A DNA stretch of 60,000 nucleotides, taken from positions 29,547,934 through 29,607,933 of the forward strand of contig NC_045138.2 of assembly GCF_008831285.2 (NCBI RefSeq), given 5' to 3'. The position numbers and the translations under genes are program-made. The notes below the pieces were generated by a model, which saw only the letters and a program-made list of their open reading frames with translations, was not told where the DNA came from and ran no database searches. Numbering within the stretch: position 1 is the stretch's first letter; every line of letters begins with the position of its first letter. Positions 1-11,915 of this stretch are shown piece by piece. Origin of the DNA: Nymphaea colorata. Taxonomy: Eukaryota > Streptophyta > Magnoliopsida > Nymphaeales > Nymphaeaceae.

Positions 1-50
1 AGATGCATCAATCTGCAGCCACATCAAAAAATTTGGAGGAAATGAATGTG

Positions 51-82
<32 letters not shown>

Positions 83-83
83 T
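51..83. repeat. (AT)n(GT)n microsatellite
   Basis: Compound dinucleotide repeat: about six AT units followed by about ten GT units. No gene overlaps it. Confidence 0.9.
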
Positions 84-1205
84 GGCATGTACACAAACTA
101 ATTTATATGCTAGACAGATCTAATCTTAAACAATTAATGAAGACATTGAGTTAATATAAATGCATATTGCGCTCAATAATTCTTACTTTTACGCTCCATG
201 CATCGGTCTAGAGAAATCATAATGAAAGCAATGTTTAAATAAGCAAATCATATAAATAAAATAATACATGTTAATGACCAATAGCTATAACAATAGAGCC
301 AAAAATGAGTTACAAACAAACTAAAACAAGTAAAAGAAAGGAATTTGGAACAATTTTTGTCCAAATTACTTGTAAGACCCAATCCAAGACTGACCTGAGT
401 TCCTGAGTTCTCGGCATACTCTATAAGATTGAATACATATAAAGAAAAAGCTGGTCTGCTGATTGGATCTAAACAAGCATATTTCATACCTAATATTGCA
501 AACTTTAACTATCTGTCCCTCAAATAGACTCCTTGAAAAACCTGCCCTTGTGTGGAGTATCAAGTTGTTGAAAACTAATTTCCAACTCAAGTGCTCGACT
601 TAAATAGTTTAATTCTCCTGGTAGAAAGACAGAAGACATAATATTTAAAACCACAAGATAACAGATGGAAAATGATATTGAATAAGAAATCTAACGTACC
701 TATACATGAAAGAAAAAGATTTGTAGACAAGCATAAGATGTTCAACTATTTCTGATGGTGGTCCATTAGCTCCGTTCTTATGCATAAACAAGTGATCTAT
801 AGCAAAAAATTCCTGGTTCTACTTCTGCCATTGTTTGTGGTCAAGCTTAGTTTGACTTCTTAGAGATAGTTATATGATGATATAGGGATGTCAATTAGGA
901 TATCTGACCGAACCATTCAAAAAACTAGCTAGGTTTCTACAATGCAACCCACGAATCAAGTTGATGGACCGCCAGTCTCTGCCATTGAACCGGTCCATCC
1001 ATTCCAATGACTTCCATCGGTTCTGGCTCAGGCAGATGCAAGCACATGGCGCGAACTCTCACCCACACACTTGCTCTCTTTCTTTCTATTATATAAATAA
1101 CATGGATTCCTCCAGCTCTGAGAATCCCTCTCACACGCAGCCCAATGTTTTTTTGTTTGGGTTGTGTTAATGAGGCAGGATGTGAATCCAATGCTTTATA
1201 ATTTT

Positions 1206-1227
1206 TATATATATATATATATATATA
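1206..1227. repeat. (AT)n microsatellite
   Basis: About eleven AT units in AT-rich intergenic DNA. Confidence 0.9.
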
Positions 1228-2702
1228 ATTTAAATCCAATTTAGATTGAAAATCATTTTTATATATAGAATTTATAGATTTCTCCATTTTAAGCTTAGAC
1301 TGAAAATCTTGAGTCCTCAACACACCACTCGATACAATGTAAATGTACACTCATTTTCTCTTTTTGACTAGTGTACAAACAAGACAAGTGTAAACAAATT
1401 TAATAGCTCATGCTTGAGAAAATCAAAATAGTAACAGTGCATCTATTAGTTCTCCTACCAGCCACTCACCCCCAACTTCCAAAATAAAAATGCAAAATAA
1501 AATTTATCTTGTGTTGCAGTTTATCTTCAGGAGATATTTTGCCCCTACAATATTATTGTATCGTATCACATCCAAATCGGTTAATCGGTTTATAACCTAA
1601 GGGTAGCTGGCATTAGGTTAGCTAAGCATGAAATTGAAGGTCATGTGTTCATCATCTAGACCCAACCTTTAGTGTATACATTCAATTGCGATTCTACTAT
1701 GAGTTCTATATTTCTAGCAGCATAGCAGGTTGGAGCACATGTAGTTAAGATAAAACGCATACAATTATGTGTTATGCATGACAAAATGCATAACATATGG
1801 TAGATGGCTGGCAGAGCAAGCTTAAAATCTAGATTAATTAAGGTTTTAACCTTTTTGAACTGGAGATCAGCTGTGCTAAGCTTTACCAAATTGCTTAGAA
1901 TGCATGCTCCAAGTGTAATTTGGCAGCCTTGCACACAGCTTTATGGACCACTTGGGGAGTGTTTGGATGGCACCCTCAAAAAATACGGTTTTGTGAAAAC
2001 CTAGTTGAAAACCCAGTTTTGTAAACTTGGTTTGGATGACAAGTGAAAAACTTAGTTTATAGATCGACAAAAATAAGTGTTGCCTAAAAAACTTAGGGGA
2101 AGCAAGTTTTGACCAATCTCCTAATAACTTAACTTACTGTTATAGATCAATCGACGGAAGGCAGAAGCCTCTACACAACTCCTCATCCCTTTAAGATAGA
2201 TACACATGATAATCAAATAAGAAAATGAGGGCTTCGAGTATGCAACTTATCTCTAAGATCCTTAGTTCGATTAGTAGTGATTGGATTTTATATAGAACTT
2301 TGGTTATTTTGAATAAAGCACATTATATCATGACCACACAAATGTATCTAAGGCAAGTTATCAAATGTATCAAACTTGGAATTAAGATTTAAGATAATCA
2401 AATGCCACCATGGAGTCGCATCACACAAGCAAGGACAAGCATGATGAAAATCTTTACAAAAATTATGAAAATGGGCACAAATTAATGCCAATATGAGCTT
2501 TCACCTCATGGCTACGCTTTTTCCATCTAATTATTCAACAAAAATTAGTGCACAAAGTTACTCGTGACATGATGATCATTTGGAATCGCAAATTTAGATT
2601 TTCTCTCTATTTAACTTGGCCAAGTGGGAAGTGAATTTTCTTATTTTAGTTGAAACATGTGGCACTAATCTTGAAGAAAATAACATCTGTTTCCATGAGA
2701 GC

Positions 2703-2792
2703 AGCAAATTAAATTGTTGGGTTATGTTCAAGAACGTTCTTCCATGAAGCAAATTAAATTGTTGGGTTATGTTCAAGAACGTTCTTCCATGA
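2703..2792. repeat. 45-bp perfect tandem duplication
   Basis: Two nearly identical 45-bp units in direct tandem. Each holds the palindrome AGAACGTTCT (2731-2740 and 2776-2785), which fits the core of a heat-shock element (GAAnnTTC). No gene was identified next to it. Confidence 0.9.
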
Positions 2793-3557
2793 AAAAAAGA
2801 ATCTTGAATGGACTTTTTTTTCATACTTAAGAAAACTGGAAATGGTTTAATTTGTTGTTGCAGTAAGACTATTTTGATTATGATGCACAGTGTAGAAAGC
2901 ATCTCAGCAAACACAGAGGACATGTGTTGAGATCCTTGTGACTTTCAGGAGTTTAATGGTGAGCCCCTGAAGGAGACCAACATGGCCATTGATTACGTTG
3001 TTAGTGTTGCCCCCGCATTGTAGCAGCAGGCTCTTGTTAAGAACAGAAAAAAGAGAAAGATCATGTAGTGAATTAATTGACCAGAAATTTTGCAGGCATG
3101 TCGATGCACTATGGACATAAAACTTGAAATTATTTTGGATTGTGCATGTCAATTATCTGTCTTTCGAAAGATTTGTTGGTGTTTGAAAATTAGCTTCTTC
3201 TTTCCAATGTAATAGTAGTTCAGTTTATAAGATGACTGATATGAAATACCGCCTTTTCCACCATGAATCCCCTCCCTATTTTCCTTCATCAACTTCAATT
3301 TTCTTTGTTTCTATTTTTTCTTGATTCATGACCACTTAAACACCTCAAAGCATGAAAGAGATTGTGGTACTTCTTTTCCTTTTTTAGTAGAAGAGGATAC
3401 TACATTTTTTAAGACGCCCTTTACAATCTTCATCACAAACTGGAAAATGTTGTTGCATCTATTTAACTAGTGTACGTCAGATGTGGACCTTATTATTAAT
3501 ATTCATATTTATTTTTATACCCAAACATTACATATGTGTGTAGATGAGATAAAAAAT

Positions 3558-3795
3558 AAGTTTGAAATAATGTGTATGATATAATAAAAGATTTTTGAGA
3601 TAAAGACAGATGTATGACATAATGTTAAATATAAGTATGAGATAATGTTTATTGGATAACAAAAGAACTATGATATAATAAAATAACAGACAAATGTATA
3701 AGATAACGATAAACATAAGTACGAGACAATGTTTATGAGATAATAAAATACTTATGAGATAATATGATAACAAATGAAGGTATTAGATAATGTTT
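3558..3795. repeat. degenerate AT-rich tandem repeat, about three units
   Basis: Units of about 73-84 bp starting near 3558, 3631 and 3715 share ATAAGTAYGAGAYAATGTTTAT-like cores and TGATATAATAAAA tails. The repetition also explains a low-complexity open frame on the minus strand, which is not a gene. Confidence 0.6.
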
Positions 3796-4524
3796 TTTTA
3801 CTGTTTAGAGGGCATATTGGTCATAATGATAAGCATATATGACAAATTTTACATTTATCAAATCTTCTTTTTGTGGTTTTCTTTTTTGTCTCTATAAAAA
3901 GTTTCTTTTTCTATTAATCATGGGTAACTTTTGTCTTTATTAAAATAATGCATGAAATTTCGTACACGAAAATGGCGTATATAACCAGCTTCGGGTCTAG
4001 GCCTGTTTTCTTTTCTCTTTTCCTTTAATATTCAAACATGAAATACCTTTTCTCTAGTGAACAGTCCGGCGTTGTAAAGGCTATCTTAGATCTTAGACAA
4101 AAAAAAAGTTCCTTTTTTTTTTTCCTCCAGGCAATCTACAAATGTTAGGTAAACCTCTCTCAGATCTTACCAAGAGACCAACCTTGAGCGTTAATGAATT
4201 CTTGGCCTCTTTCAATTTGTTTTCATTCTCTCCTTTTCCTACCATTTATTGCAACAGTAATTGAACTTTTGACAGGTCCAGTCTGATGCTATATATGTCT
4301 TGCAGTCGTTGCTATGCAATAGAAAAATGAACCTCTTCGATTTCTCATCCTGTCCAAAAACTGATACCTCCATATGGATCTCACCATCAGCAATGCAGAT
4401 CATTTTGAATTATCTGGTCAGCAATTCTTTGAAGAGATGTCATCATACACAGGAATTCGTGTCTTGCTTTTCCTGTTATGTTTCTTAAAGGCTTGAGTTA
4501 TCCTTTTCCAACTAAATTCCTAAT

Positions 4525-4596
4525 GGCTAGAACTCTTGTTTTCCGGGTAGGCATTTTCTATCTTGAAATAACTAGCGGCTAGAACTCTTGTTTTCC
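4525..4596. repeat. short direct repeat, 52-bp spacing
   Basis: GGCTAGAACTCTTGTTTTCC occurs at about 4525 and again at about 4577. Nothing else is recognised here. Confidence 0.7.
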
Positions 4597-4869
4597 CTTG
4601 CACCGGTGTTCAAATTTAATTGATCCACTTACAATTTAAATTCTCATATGCTCTTCAAATTGATTCTGCAATACTTCTGCCTAAATTCCATGATCCAAGA
4701 AAGCTGGTCGTGGCGGAAGAATCTCTTATTCAAATATCGGATGAAGATAACAGCAGTTTGAGTGAATATTAAAGAAATTTTCTTGTGCAGCTGACCCAGA
4801 AAATTAAATGAAGCAATTGAGTTCCTTAAACCCCGATTTGACTCATCGCTACCCACCTATTCATCTCAT

Positions 4870-5220
4870 CATTGTGATGAACAGAATCCTCTCTTGTTCT
4901 TTCAGCTGCATCTGAAATATTGCCTCCTGCATTCATTTCATGGCCATCAGTTTGACATCCATGTGCAAGATTAAGTTATCTACGCATGTATATTCTTCCT
5001 GGTAGCGGAGAAAGTACAGTGGAAGTTGCTCTTTTAACACTTTCTCTAGAAAGTTCAGGTTTACGTTTCTTCTTGGTAGGCCACAAGATAGAGTTTTTCT
5101 CTTGTGCATGCAATGACGAGACTTGGACTTTCACTAGAGAAACCAAAGCTTTTTCACCACTCTGATTTTCCCAAGAACAAGATTTTATGGCTGTGGTGTG
5201 GTGTAGCAGATTAGGGAAGC
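4870..5220 (-). pseudogene. coding-like relic with one in-frame stop, family unknown
   Basis: On the minus strand one frame reads from about 5220 down to about 4860, interrupted by a single TAA. Before the stop it gives hydrophilic, lysine-rich sequence (SILWPTKKKRKPELSRESVK). After it, it gives NAGGNISDAAERTREDSVHH and then a GT donor-like site (AATAG, then GTGGGT). There is no ATG at the start. Amino-acid composition is protein-like, but I do not recognise the family. It could be a decayed exon or chance. Confidence 0.3.
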
Positions 5221-6468
5221 ATTAAGAGGGAAAACAACTGAAGATGGAAGAAAAGCCGTTCAGATTCAAAAGCTCTCCTTGTTTTATCTCAATTTACAGC
5301 TTTAGAAGTTGTCGAATTAGCAGGATACTCGAATCGTTTCTCGCAGGAGAAAAAAAGAAAGAAAAAACACAAAAAACAAAGAAAGATTGGTACTGGTAGG
5401 TGGCGCATGTAGTGGAATTAGGGTTGAGATTGCAAAAATGTTATGAAGAATTTGGTAATGGCAGCAGAATGGCGAAGAAATTCAGGGAAGAGTCTCCTTA
5501 TAGTTAGGACATGGATTTGGCGTCAACCGGCAAGATTTCTCAGGTAATTTTCTCGCTTTTAGTTTAAATGCAAACGTAGTATAGAGTGTATAGTTAGGTT
5601 AGACAATGTGTTCAAGCCTCGAACTCAAATTAATTAATTAGTTTGCTTTGGGTTCTTTGCTGATTTTGCTCTAATTAACAAAAAAACAAATTATATATTA
5701 AATATATGCTTTTTACTCCTGCCTAATTAAGAATAAATTAATTCAACGCTTAGTGATTATCAGCATTTAATATTTTAAAGATGATTATAAAAAAATCATA
5801 CAAACTAAAAAAGAGAAACCGATCGAAGTTGGATATATTAACTTGTAGAAGTATATATTAATCCTGTTAACCAAGTCTCGACCATGGGATGACGTTGATG
5901 TGTGGCTTACATGCTCTAAAAAATGTCAGCTTTTCTTTGCATTCATTTTTTTGTCTTTATCGATGAACTTTTATTTCACAACTTTGTCTTGTATGTCCAT
6001 GCTGTCAGCAATATTCTCTATGATATTCTCATCTCCAACTGTATAATGGATTTTGCACATCCGAAAGACATAAAAATGGAAAGAAATGATGCAGCTAATA
6101 TTGAACGAGAAAAAGGGAGATATCCCTTAAGTTTGTTCACTAATTAAGAAATCCCAGACGGTAAGACCATCCATACTGATAGAACGTAAAATTTTCTCAC
6201 GCCTTGGAAGTGACAAATCTAAGGAAATATTATTTGCTTCCTCAGGCCCTCGACAAATGAAATTTTTGTCTCCGGTATTCGCTATTTCACCATAGAAAAC
6301 ATCTAATTTATGGAATTAATTAAGCAAGTAGTCTAGTAGACCTAAGCAAACTGGTTAGTTGCTATAACAATGATCCTGCAACATTTCTTTCCAAACAAGT
6401 TTATTTTCCTATTAAAGACTCTTCAAAATATTTTTCGAGGATTTATAAGGGAGATAACTAAATAATTA

Positions 6469-6869
6469 GTTGTTCTGGTTCTTGCGCTCTTTAGAGGAAA
6501 AACTGAAGCTACTGACGGGCGGAGGCTTACTTGGCTCCCAGTGGTTCAACATATAGTTGTTATTCTCACCGTTGGTCATCATCTTGCTCTTGACGCGGCC
6601 ATAACCATTAGGGGCAGATCATGATGGGGGTGTTGTCGATGATCATTATGTGGGTCTCGTCTTCTCCGTAGCATTTGGCTGCTTCTGTGTAGCGCTGATC
6701 ATCCTGAGGCGGCTGACAGACCCAGCGACCAAGTTTTTTTTTTTATTGCATTTTTGCTTTCCGGCGTGGTGCTCTTTGCCCTGCTGCTGTTATTGCATAC
6801 AGTAATATGCTTGAGGAACATTTTCCGATGGATACAGAAGTTACTGTCACGTTGCGAAAGTGTTTGATT
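6469..6869. pseudogene. coding-like segment, strand unresolved
   Basis: Plus strand: an ATG-less frame of about 88 codons (6605-6869) encodes two hydrophobic, membrane-like segments (VGLVFSVAFGCFCVALIIL and a second one after a poly-T run). Minus strand: two overlapping frames give GEDETHIMIIDNTPIMICP, then after a frameshift NGYGRVKSKMMTNGENNNYM to a stop at 6469. Base composition is richer in G+C than its surroundings. Only one strand can be real; a frameshifted minus-strand gene fragment is the likelier reading. Confidence 0.25.
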
Positions 6870-8391
6870 TACCTCCCCTGTGTCGCCCTCTGTTCAGTTT
6901 AGAAGAGTTACTAAGCTGTATGGATCACTTCATTTGTTCAAATGGCAATTAGATTCTTAATGGTGAAGAGAAGTTGTTGAAGTCTGCGAGCATTGTCTCT
7001 GAATTTATTGGCTTTTGCAGAGACGAAGAAGATGTCTCTGTGAATGAACCTGCGGAGACTTGGGGGCTTGCTGCTATAGGTTTTCTGCAAATATTTTTGG
7101 GAAGCTTCTCCTCGTTTTCACCGTATGCAACAATTCCTGTTTTACGACAAATTTGGGTTGCCGGTAGTAATTGTATGAATATGAAATTGGTATTAATGAA
7201 GGACAGGTTGTGCTAGCTGCCGCATTACCTCTGTTTCTCTCTTTCAAAATTGGCAAAAAAATGTTTCATTGGGCATTGGGCCAGTCCAATAAGTTATCGA
7301 GCCAAGCCGAGTCACTCGACAAAGTAATTTATCTGACATGTCATTTTATTTGAAAAAATATATGTTTTATGATAATTCATTATATTTACATATTATATTT
7401 TTTATAGATATTTTTCCTCACTTGGAGGCTGCGGGCCACCCCAAGCATCAGCCCTACTCATAATTCTTGAGAAAAGATGCATTTGTCTTTGTCGAGTTCC
7501 GACCGCTAAGTGAAATGTATACTTGGCAGGACAAAACCGAATAATTAGCACTCCAGTAAATCATTTTCGTAATCCAAGAATACTAACTTTTAGAATTTTT
7601 ATAATAAATTACTTAATTATATATAAAAACATGTTTTTGATTAGCGTAAATATTTTTTTATGTCAAGAAACTATGAGTCCCAGCTAGACAGTTGGAAAAG
7701 CACATACGGGAGAGGCAGTGTCGCCATATGGTTCCATTGCATTGATATAGTATATACCTGCTATTATATAAAGATCGACAATATCATCGCGTGTGTGTGT
7801 ATAAATATATATGTTCACACCGAATACAGTATATTCTCTTGCCCTGTACAATATTGTTCATTACACTTTTCACATCTAACGAACACGTGGGCTACTTCTT
7901 CACGTTCAAAAATCAAAGAATCGAGTTGAAGAACATATTCTATCCACCTATAAACCAATTTTTTAGTAAGGAGCTAAGGGTTTTGCTGCTTATAAATTTT
8001 GATTTATTATCAAAAGGACTGAACGCGTGCACGCACCATAGATTCTTCGACACACTTAACGCACTTAACATACATAATAAGATTAGTGCAAATCAACCAA
8101 GCAAATTTTGCATCAAACATCACGAATTTATGCATTAAACATGGCAGCCAGTGGATGGGCTAGATCTCATATAGCCAGCAACGAATAGAAGCGCGGAAAA
8201 TACTACTGAATTTCTGCTGCTAAGTGGGGAAAATATTACTGCACTGATCAACTGAACCTGCTATGACACATACATCCCTCCGTGTTCTTGTATGCCCACT
8301 CTCGCAGGCCACAGGAGCTCAGTGAAGAATCTTGCAGAATTTTTTTCTCAAGTAGCCAGTCACGTTTGTTGCACATCTGCCGAGGCTTGGC

Positions 8392-8548
8392 TCAGATCCA
8401 AAGCTTCAGATTTAGATCGATATCATGCACATCCTCCGAATAGGTGCTCTCGCTTCCCAAGCTTCCCGAATCCTTTCCCTGGTGCCTCGGTAACCTCTGC
8501 ATCAGTACCGTCAGTTACATGATTTCCCAGAAGATATATCGAGAGAGC

Positions 8549-8589
<41 letters not shown>

Positions 8590-9382
8590 GGAGACCTCCA
8601 TGGGCAGTTGTAAGCATGTCGCAACCATGTCGGATGATGTAGAAGGTTGGTATTGCAGAGAATTGTTACTGTAAATGGATCTGCTGATCATGGAAAATAT
8701 TAATGACAATGAACAGAAGTTTTCAGACATGTCATAACGGTGATGCATCGTGTTGTTCATCTAGCTTGTAGATTCACTCAGTTGTACCTTTTTGCAGCTT
8801 CGGATTGGAAGTCATAATACCTAATTCCTTCATGATCCTTCATACCCACCTAAATTAGTAACAAATTTCATGAGGATACTAACATTGAAATGAGAGAAAG
8901 TAGAAGCAACATGATGCAGGGACATTACAAGGAACACAGCCTTATAATTCAGCATACCATATTCTTAGGGAGGTAGCCGTGTGCTGCTGTTGATGGTGAT
9001 GACGATAACGATGGTGGTGGTGATGAAAAATAAACTGGACTTCTGCTCATTGTTTCGTCCTTCAGTAAAAGCATTTAAATCTTATGAGTGCTCTTGTTTG
9101 TGGAGTTTTAATTTGTTTATCTTAAAATATCAAAAACATGTTAATTTCTTGATGGAAAGAAGTGAAAGAACAGGGGAAAAAGCAGGAAGGGTGGCCTACT
9201 TGTTGATTTAAATCAAAGGGAACATGAAATGAAGGCAATTGATAAAGACCCATTTGGCCACTCATCCTCATCTTCTCTAGTTGCGCAACACCAAGGCCCC
9301 TCTGTGGCTGCTTCGGCCTCTCTGAGCTGTTCTTCTTTCCCTTCCTCCCTCCGTGCTCACCTGCACAACTCCTAGTCCCCAT
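8392..9382 (-). CDS. SPEAR/TIE-like (SPL/NZZ-related) EAR transcriptional repressor, 5 exons
   Basis: Exons on the minus strand: 9382-9200, 9059-8958, 8849-8788, 8668-8596 and 8496-8392. All junctions are GT-AG and phases close to a 174-aa protein ending in TGA. Residues about 22-37 read RPKQPQRGLGVAQLEK, the SPL motif of the SPOROCYTELESS/NOZZLE and SPEAR/TIE family. The C-terminus reads DIDLNLKLWI, a DLNxxL/LxLxL EAR motif. Exon 2 is Ser/Pro-rich, and exon 3 (MVGMKDHEGIRYYD across the join) resembles the family's middle block. Known family members act in the nucleus as adaptors, recruiting TOPLESS co-repressors through EAR and binding TCP factors, in leaf and sporogenous-tissue development; that role here is inferred. 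It is short for the family. Intron 4 (8497-8595) carries a long (CT)n tract. The acceptor of exon 2 (TGAAG) is the least certain boundary. The ATG at 9382 precedes a basic stretch. Confidence 0.85.
8541..8588. repeat. (GA)n microsatellite inside intron 4 of the SPEAR-like gene
   Basis: Slightly interrupted GA run on the plus strand, so CT on the transcribed strand. It forms an extended polypyrimidine tract about 45-90 nt before the exon 5 acceptor. Length variation here could alter splicing. Confidence 0.9.
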
Positions 9383-9636
9383 TCTGCTTTCTTTCCTTTC
9401 GCCTCTTCAGTGGCTGCCAAGATCAATAGGAAATGGGCAAAGCGAAAAGCGATTTTGAATCAAGCTTTTGGAGAGTACCAAACTGCCTTTCTTATAGCGA
9501 TGGCAGAGTGCTCCCTCTGCAAGCAAAAGAAGAAAAGAACTTGAAGTCAGTCAGCTGGATGTAGCGCTGTTGGGACTTGATTGGTGCGACAATGAATTCT
9601 ATTCTTTAGTGGAGTCCATCTAGTAGACGCAAGCCA

Positions 9637-9646
9637 ATATATATAA
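9637..9646 (-). promoter_or_regulatory. possible TATA box of the SPEAR-like gene
   Basis: The minus strand reads TTATATATAT here, about 255 nt upstream of the proposed ATG at 9382. This would imply a 5' leader of about 220 nt. It is a TATA-like match only; simple TA repeats are common in this window, so support is weak. Confidence 0.3.
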
Positions 9647-10436
9647 GGGTAGGCTTCATCTTGATCCTCTGGCCTAGAGGAAATTACGGCTGCAGCCTTT
9701 GTTTGAAGACTTAAAAAAGGTCGGATATACTACTATTATTTAACAATATGGTACTATCGACTTCGAGCTATAATTATATGAAACCATAGAAGTGGTATAA
9801 AATAAAGAGTTTGTCTTCTCTCCCAGCTCTGCGAGAGAGAGATCAGAGACTCACCGAGTATGTTTAAAAGATTCTAATGATAAAATGGGCACGCTTGAAC
9901 GAATTAATTAATAAAAACAGCAACAAACAGTGTGACTTTCCCTATTATTATTAGTATTATTATTGAAAGACTGATCATGTTTGATAAAAAAGAAAAGTGC
10001 ATGAGTGGAAACTCTTAGATGCGGGGAATTAACTTATGTCAAGTATGTCCACTAATTTTTAATAAATTCAATTGCAGAACCTTATTAGCTAGCTTCAATG
10101 GGGTTGCGCTCGTGGGTAGGTGCTTGGCCTCATTATTCTCAGTTGAAGAACATGTAAAAGAACGCACGCAGATTCCCATGCGTACAAGCAGAATTCGAGG
10201 GCTTCTCCAAGCCCAATAAGACTGCCTGCAAGAGGTTTTACTCTCAACAAGCAAGCCCCTGGCATACCTCTTCTCTTATCTTTGTCTGAAGATTGTTTAT
10301 AAGTTGAAGGATATAAAAAATTCACACCTTCAATGCATTTCTTAGTAATGGTAGGAATCAGTAATGGGTTTAAACAGTCTTATTTTGTGAATGGCCTTTT
10401 TACCTCTATTTTTCTCATCTACTCTCCCATTTACAT

Positions 10437-10461
10437 CTCTCTCTCTCTCTCTCTCTCTCTC

Positions 10462-10507
<46 letters not shown>
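10437..10507. repeat. (CT)n(AT)n compound microsatellite
   Basis: A CT run (10437-10461) followed by about 22 AT units (10464-10507). It produces spurious Ser-Leu and Tyr-Ile frames. Confidence 0.9.
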
Positions 10508-10508
<1 letters not shown>

Positions 10509-11835
10509 TATTCGAGCTTTGGCACTAAAAATAGTTTGTTCGTGATCATTACTACCATCAGCATGCTGATGAATAGTGCTAGTTGAACCATTGTGCCAGC
10601 AGACAACAAGCTGTAGGATCTATTACTAGCCTCAATGTGAAAACAAGGTACTCGATCGCCAACTTCTCAAGGAAGAAGATCAACTAAGGAATAATAAATA
10701 GACACCATAACAAATTAATGCAATCTTTGGTTTTTTATTTAGTCATCTATTTATTTATTTCACTTAAAATAGGAAGATTGCAATCTTGTTGTATATCTGT
10801 AGAAATGCACAAGTTGGGCTTAAATGAGGCCGCGACAATATCTTGAAAAAAAAAATTGGAACAGTGAGAATCCATCATAGATAGCAACCACATGCACAAT
10901 AATAATTAATCTAAGTAGCATCCACAAAATAATCTCTTTATTCACATAATTTCTTTGCTTAACAACAGCCTAACGGGTTTATTCTTTTTAGAATTCAGAA
11001 TGATAATTCACGGATGACAACACAGCATTCATCAATATAACCTTGGGAAAAGCGCACCTGCCAATTTCCAAGAAAACAAATGAAACATGAGATATCTAGA
11101 AGCCCAAGAATCACCAGATTTTATTTTCTTGTCCCCAGCGTGTATAAAACTGACGTTGCATGAACTGCTAGTTAATTAATTTGGTTGATTATTTCCTGTT
11201 TCTTTTTTGTAATTCTTTTACTGAATTTTGGAATTAATGCTTACATGTTTGTATCTATTTGATCATATCATCAATCTTGAAATATAAAATTCATCCCTTG
11301 GTGTTAAATATGCTACAGTCTTATGTTAATTAGGATATGATTGGAAATCACAAAAAAAGTAAATTGATTCATGCTTATATTTAAAAATATTTAACGTGGA
11401 AGTCTACTTGATTGTTAAATAAGGATTGGATATCCTATTGTATTTTTCTTCAAGAGCATCATGGTATTAACAAACACATGGAAGAATATAAAGAGGGATT
11501 TATTTATTATACAACTTTGTTCCATCTTACTTCAAGCATGCGTTAATTTAAAAGGCTGCATTCATGACTTACTTCAGGTCCAAGACAAACATAGTTATCT
11601 CAAACTTGACCTGATCAATATGAAATTTGCAGTGACCGAAATTGTTAGGCGCATAATTATCTTAAAGTTTCAGTCTTTCAAGATAGAGTCGCCAGATCTG
11701 ACCAGATTTCTCTGTCTTCATTGTCAAGCGTATATCTTGCAAGTGTACACTTGGTAATTGAGGTGGATTCGCTTCCATATATTCATTTAGCATATGACTC
11801 GCATGGTTCATTATAATACTACCCAAGTGTATATT

Positions 11836-11853
11836 TCATATATTTACATACAT

Positions 11854-11891
<38 letters not shown>

Positions 11892-11915
11892 GTATGTATG
11901 TATGTAAATATATGA
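11836..11915. repeat. 80-bp AT-rich perfect-armed palindrome
   Basis: Left arm TCATATATTTACATACATAC and its reverse complement on the right flank an (AT)n core (11860-11889). The whole stretch can fold into one long hairpin. It may be a small hairpin element or an expanded microsatellite. Confidence 0.8.

Larger units (their letters stand above)
1..8391. other. gene-poor AT-rich region
   Basis: No intact gene was found downstream of the SPEAR-like gene. The region holds microsatellites, the 45-bp duplication, the AT-rich triple repeat and two coding-like relics listed separately. Around 1920-2070, text like GTGTTTGGATGGCA with repeated AAACCTAGTTTT-like pieces resembles the ends of small non-autonomous elements. 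Confidence 0.6.

Noticed and set aside
3528-3773. 81-codon minus-strand frame rich in Leu, Ile and Tyr
   Set aside because: It is a by-product of the AT-rich tandem repeat.
5511-5543. Short plus-strand ATG frame ending at a GTAATT donor-like site (MDLASTGKISQ)
   Set aside because: No downstream exon or promoter could be linked to it.
10415-10609. Open frames encoding Tyr-Ile and Arg-Glu repeats
   Set aside because: They are translations of microsatellites.
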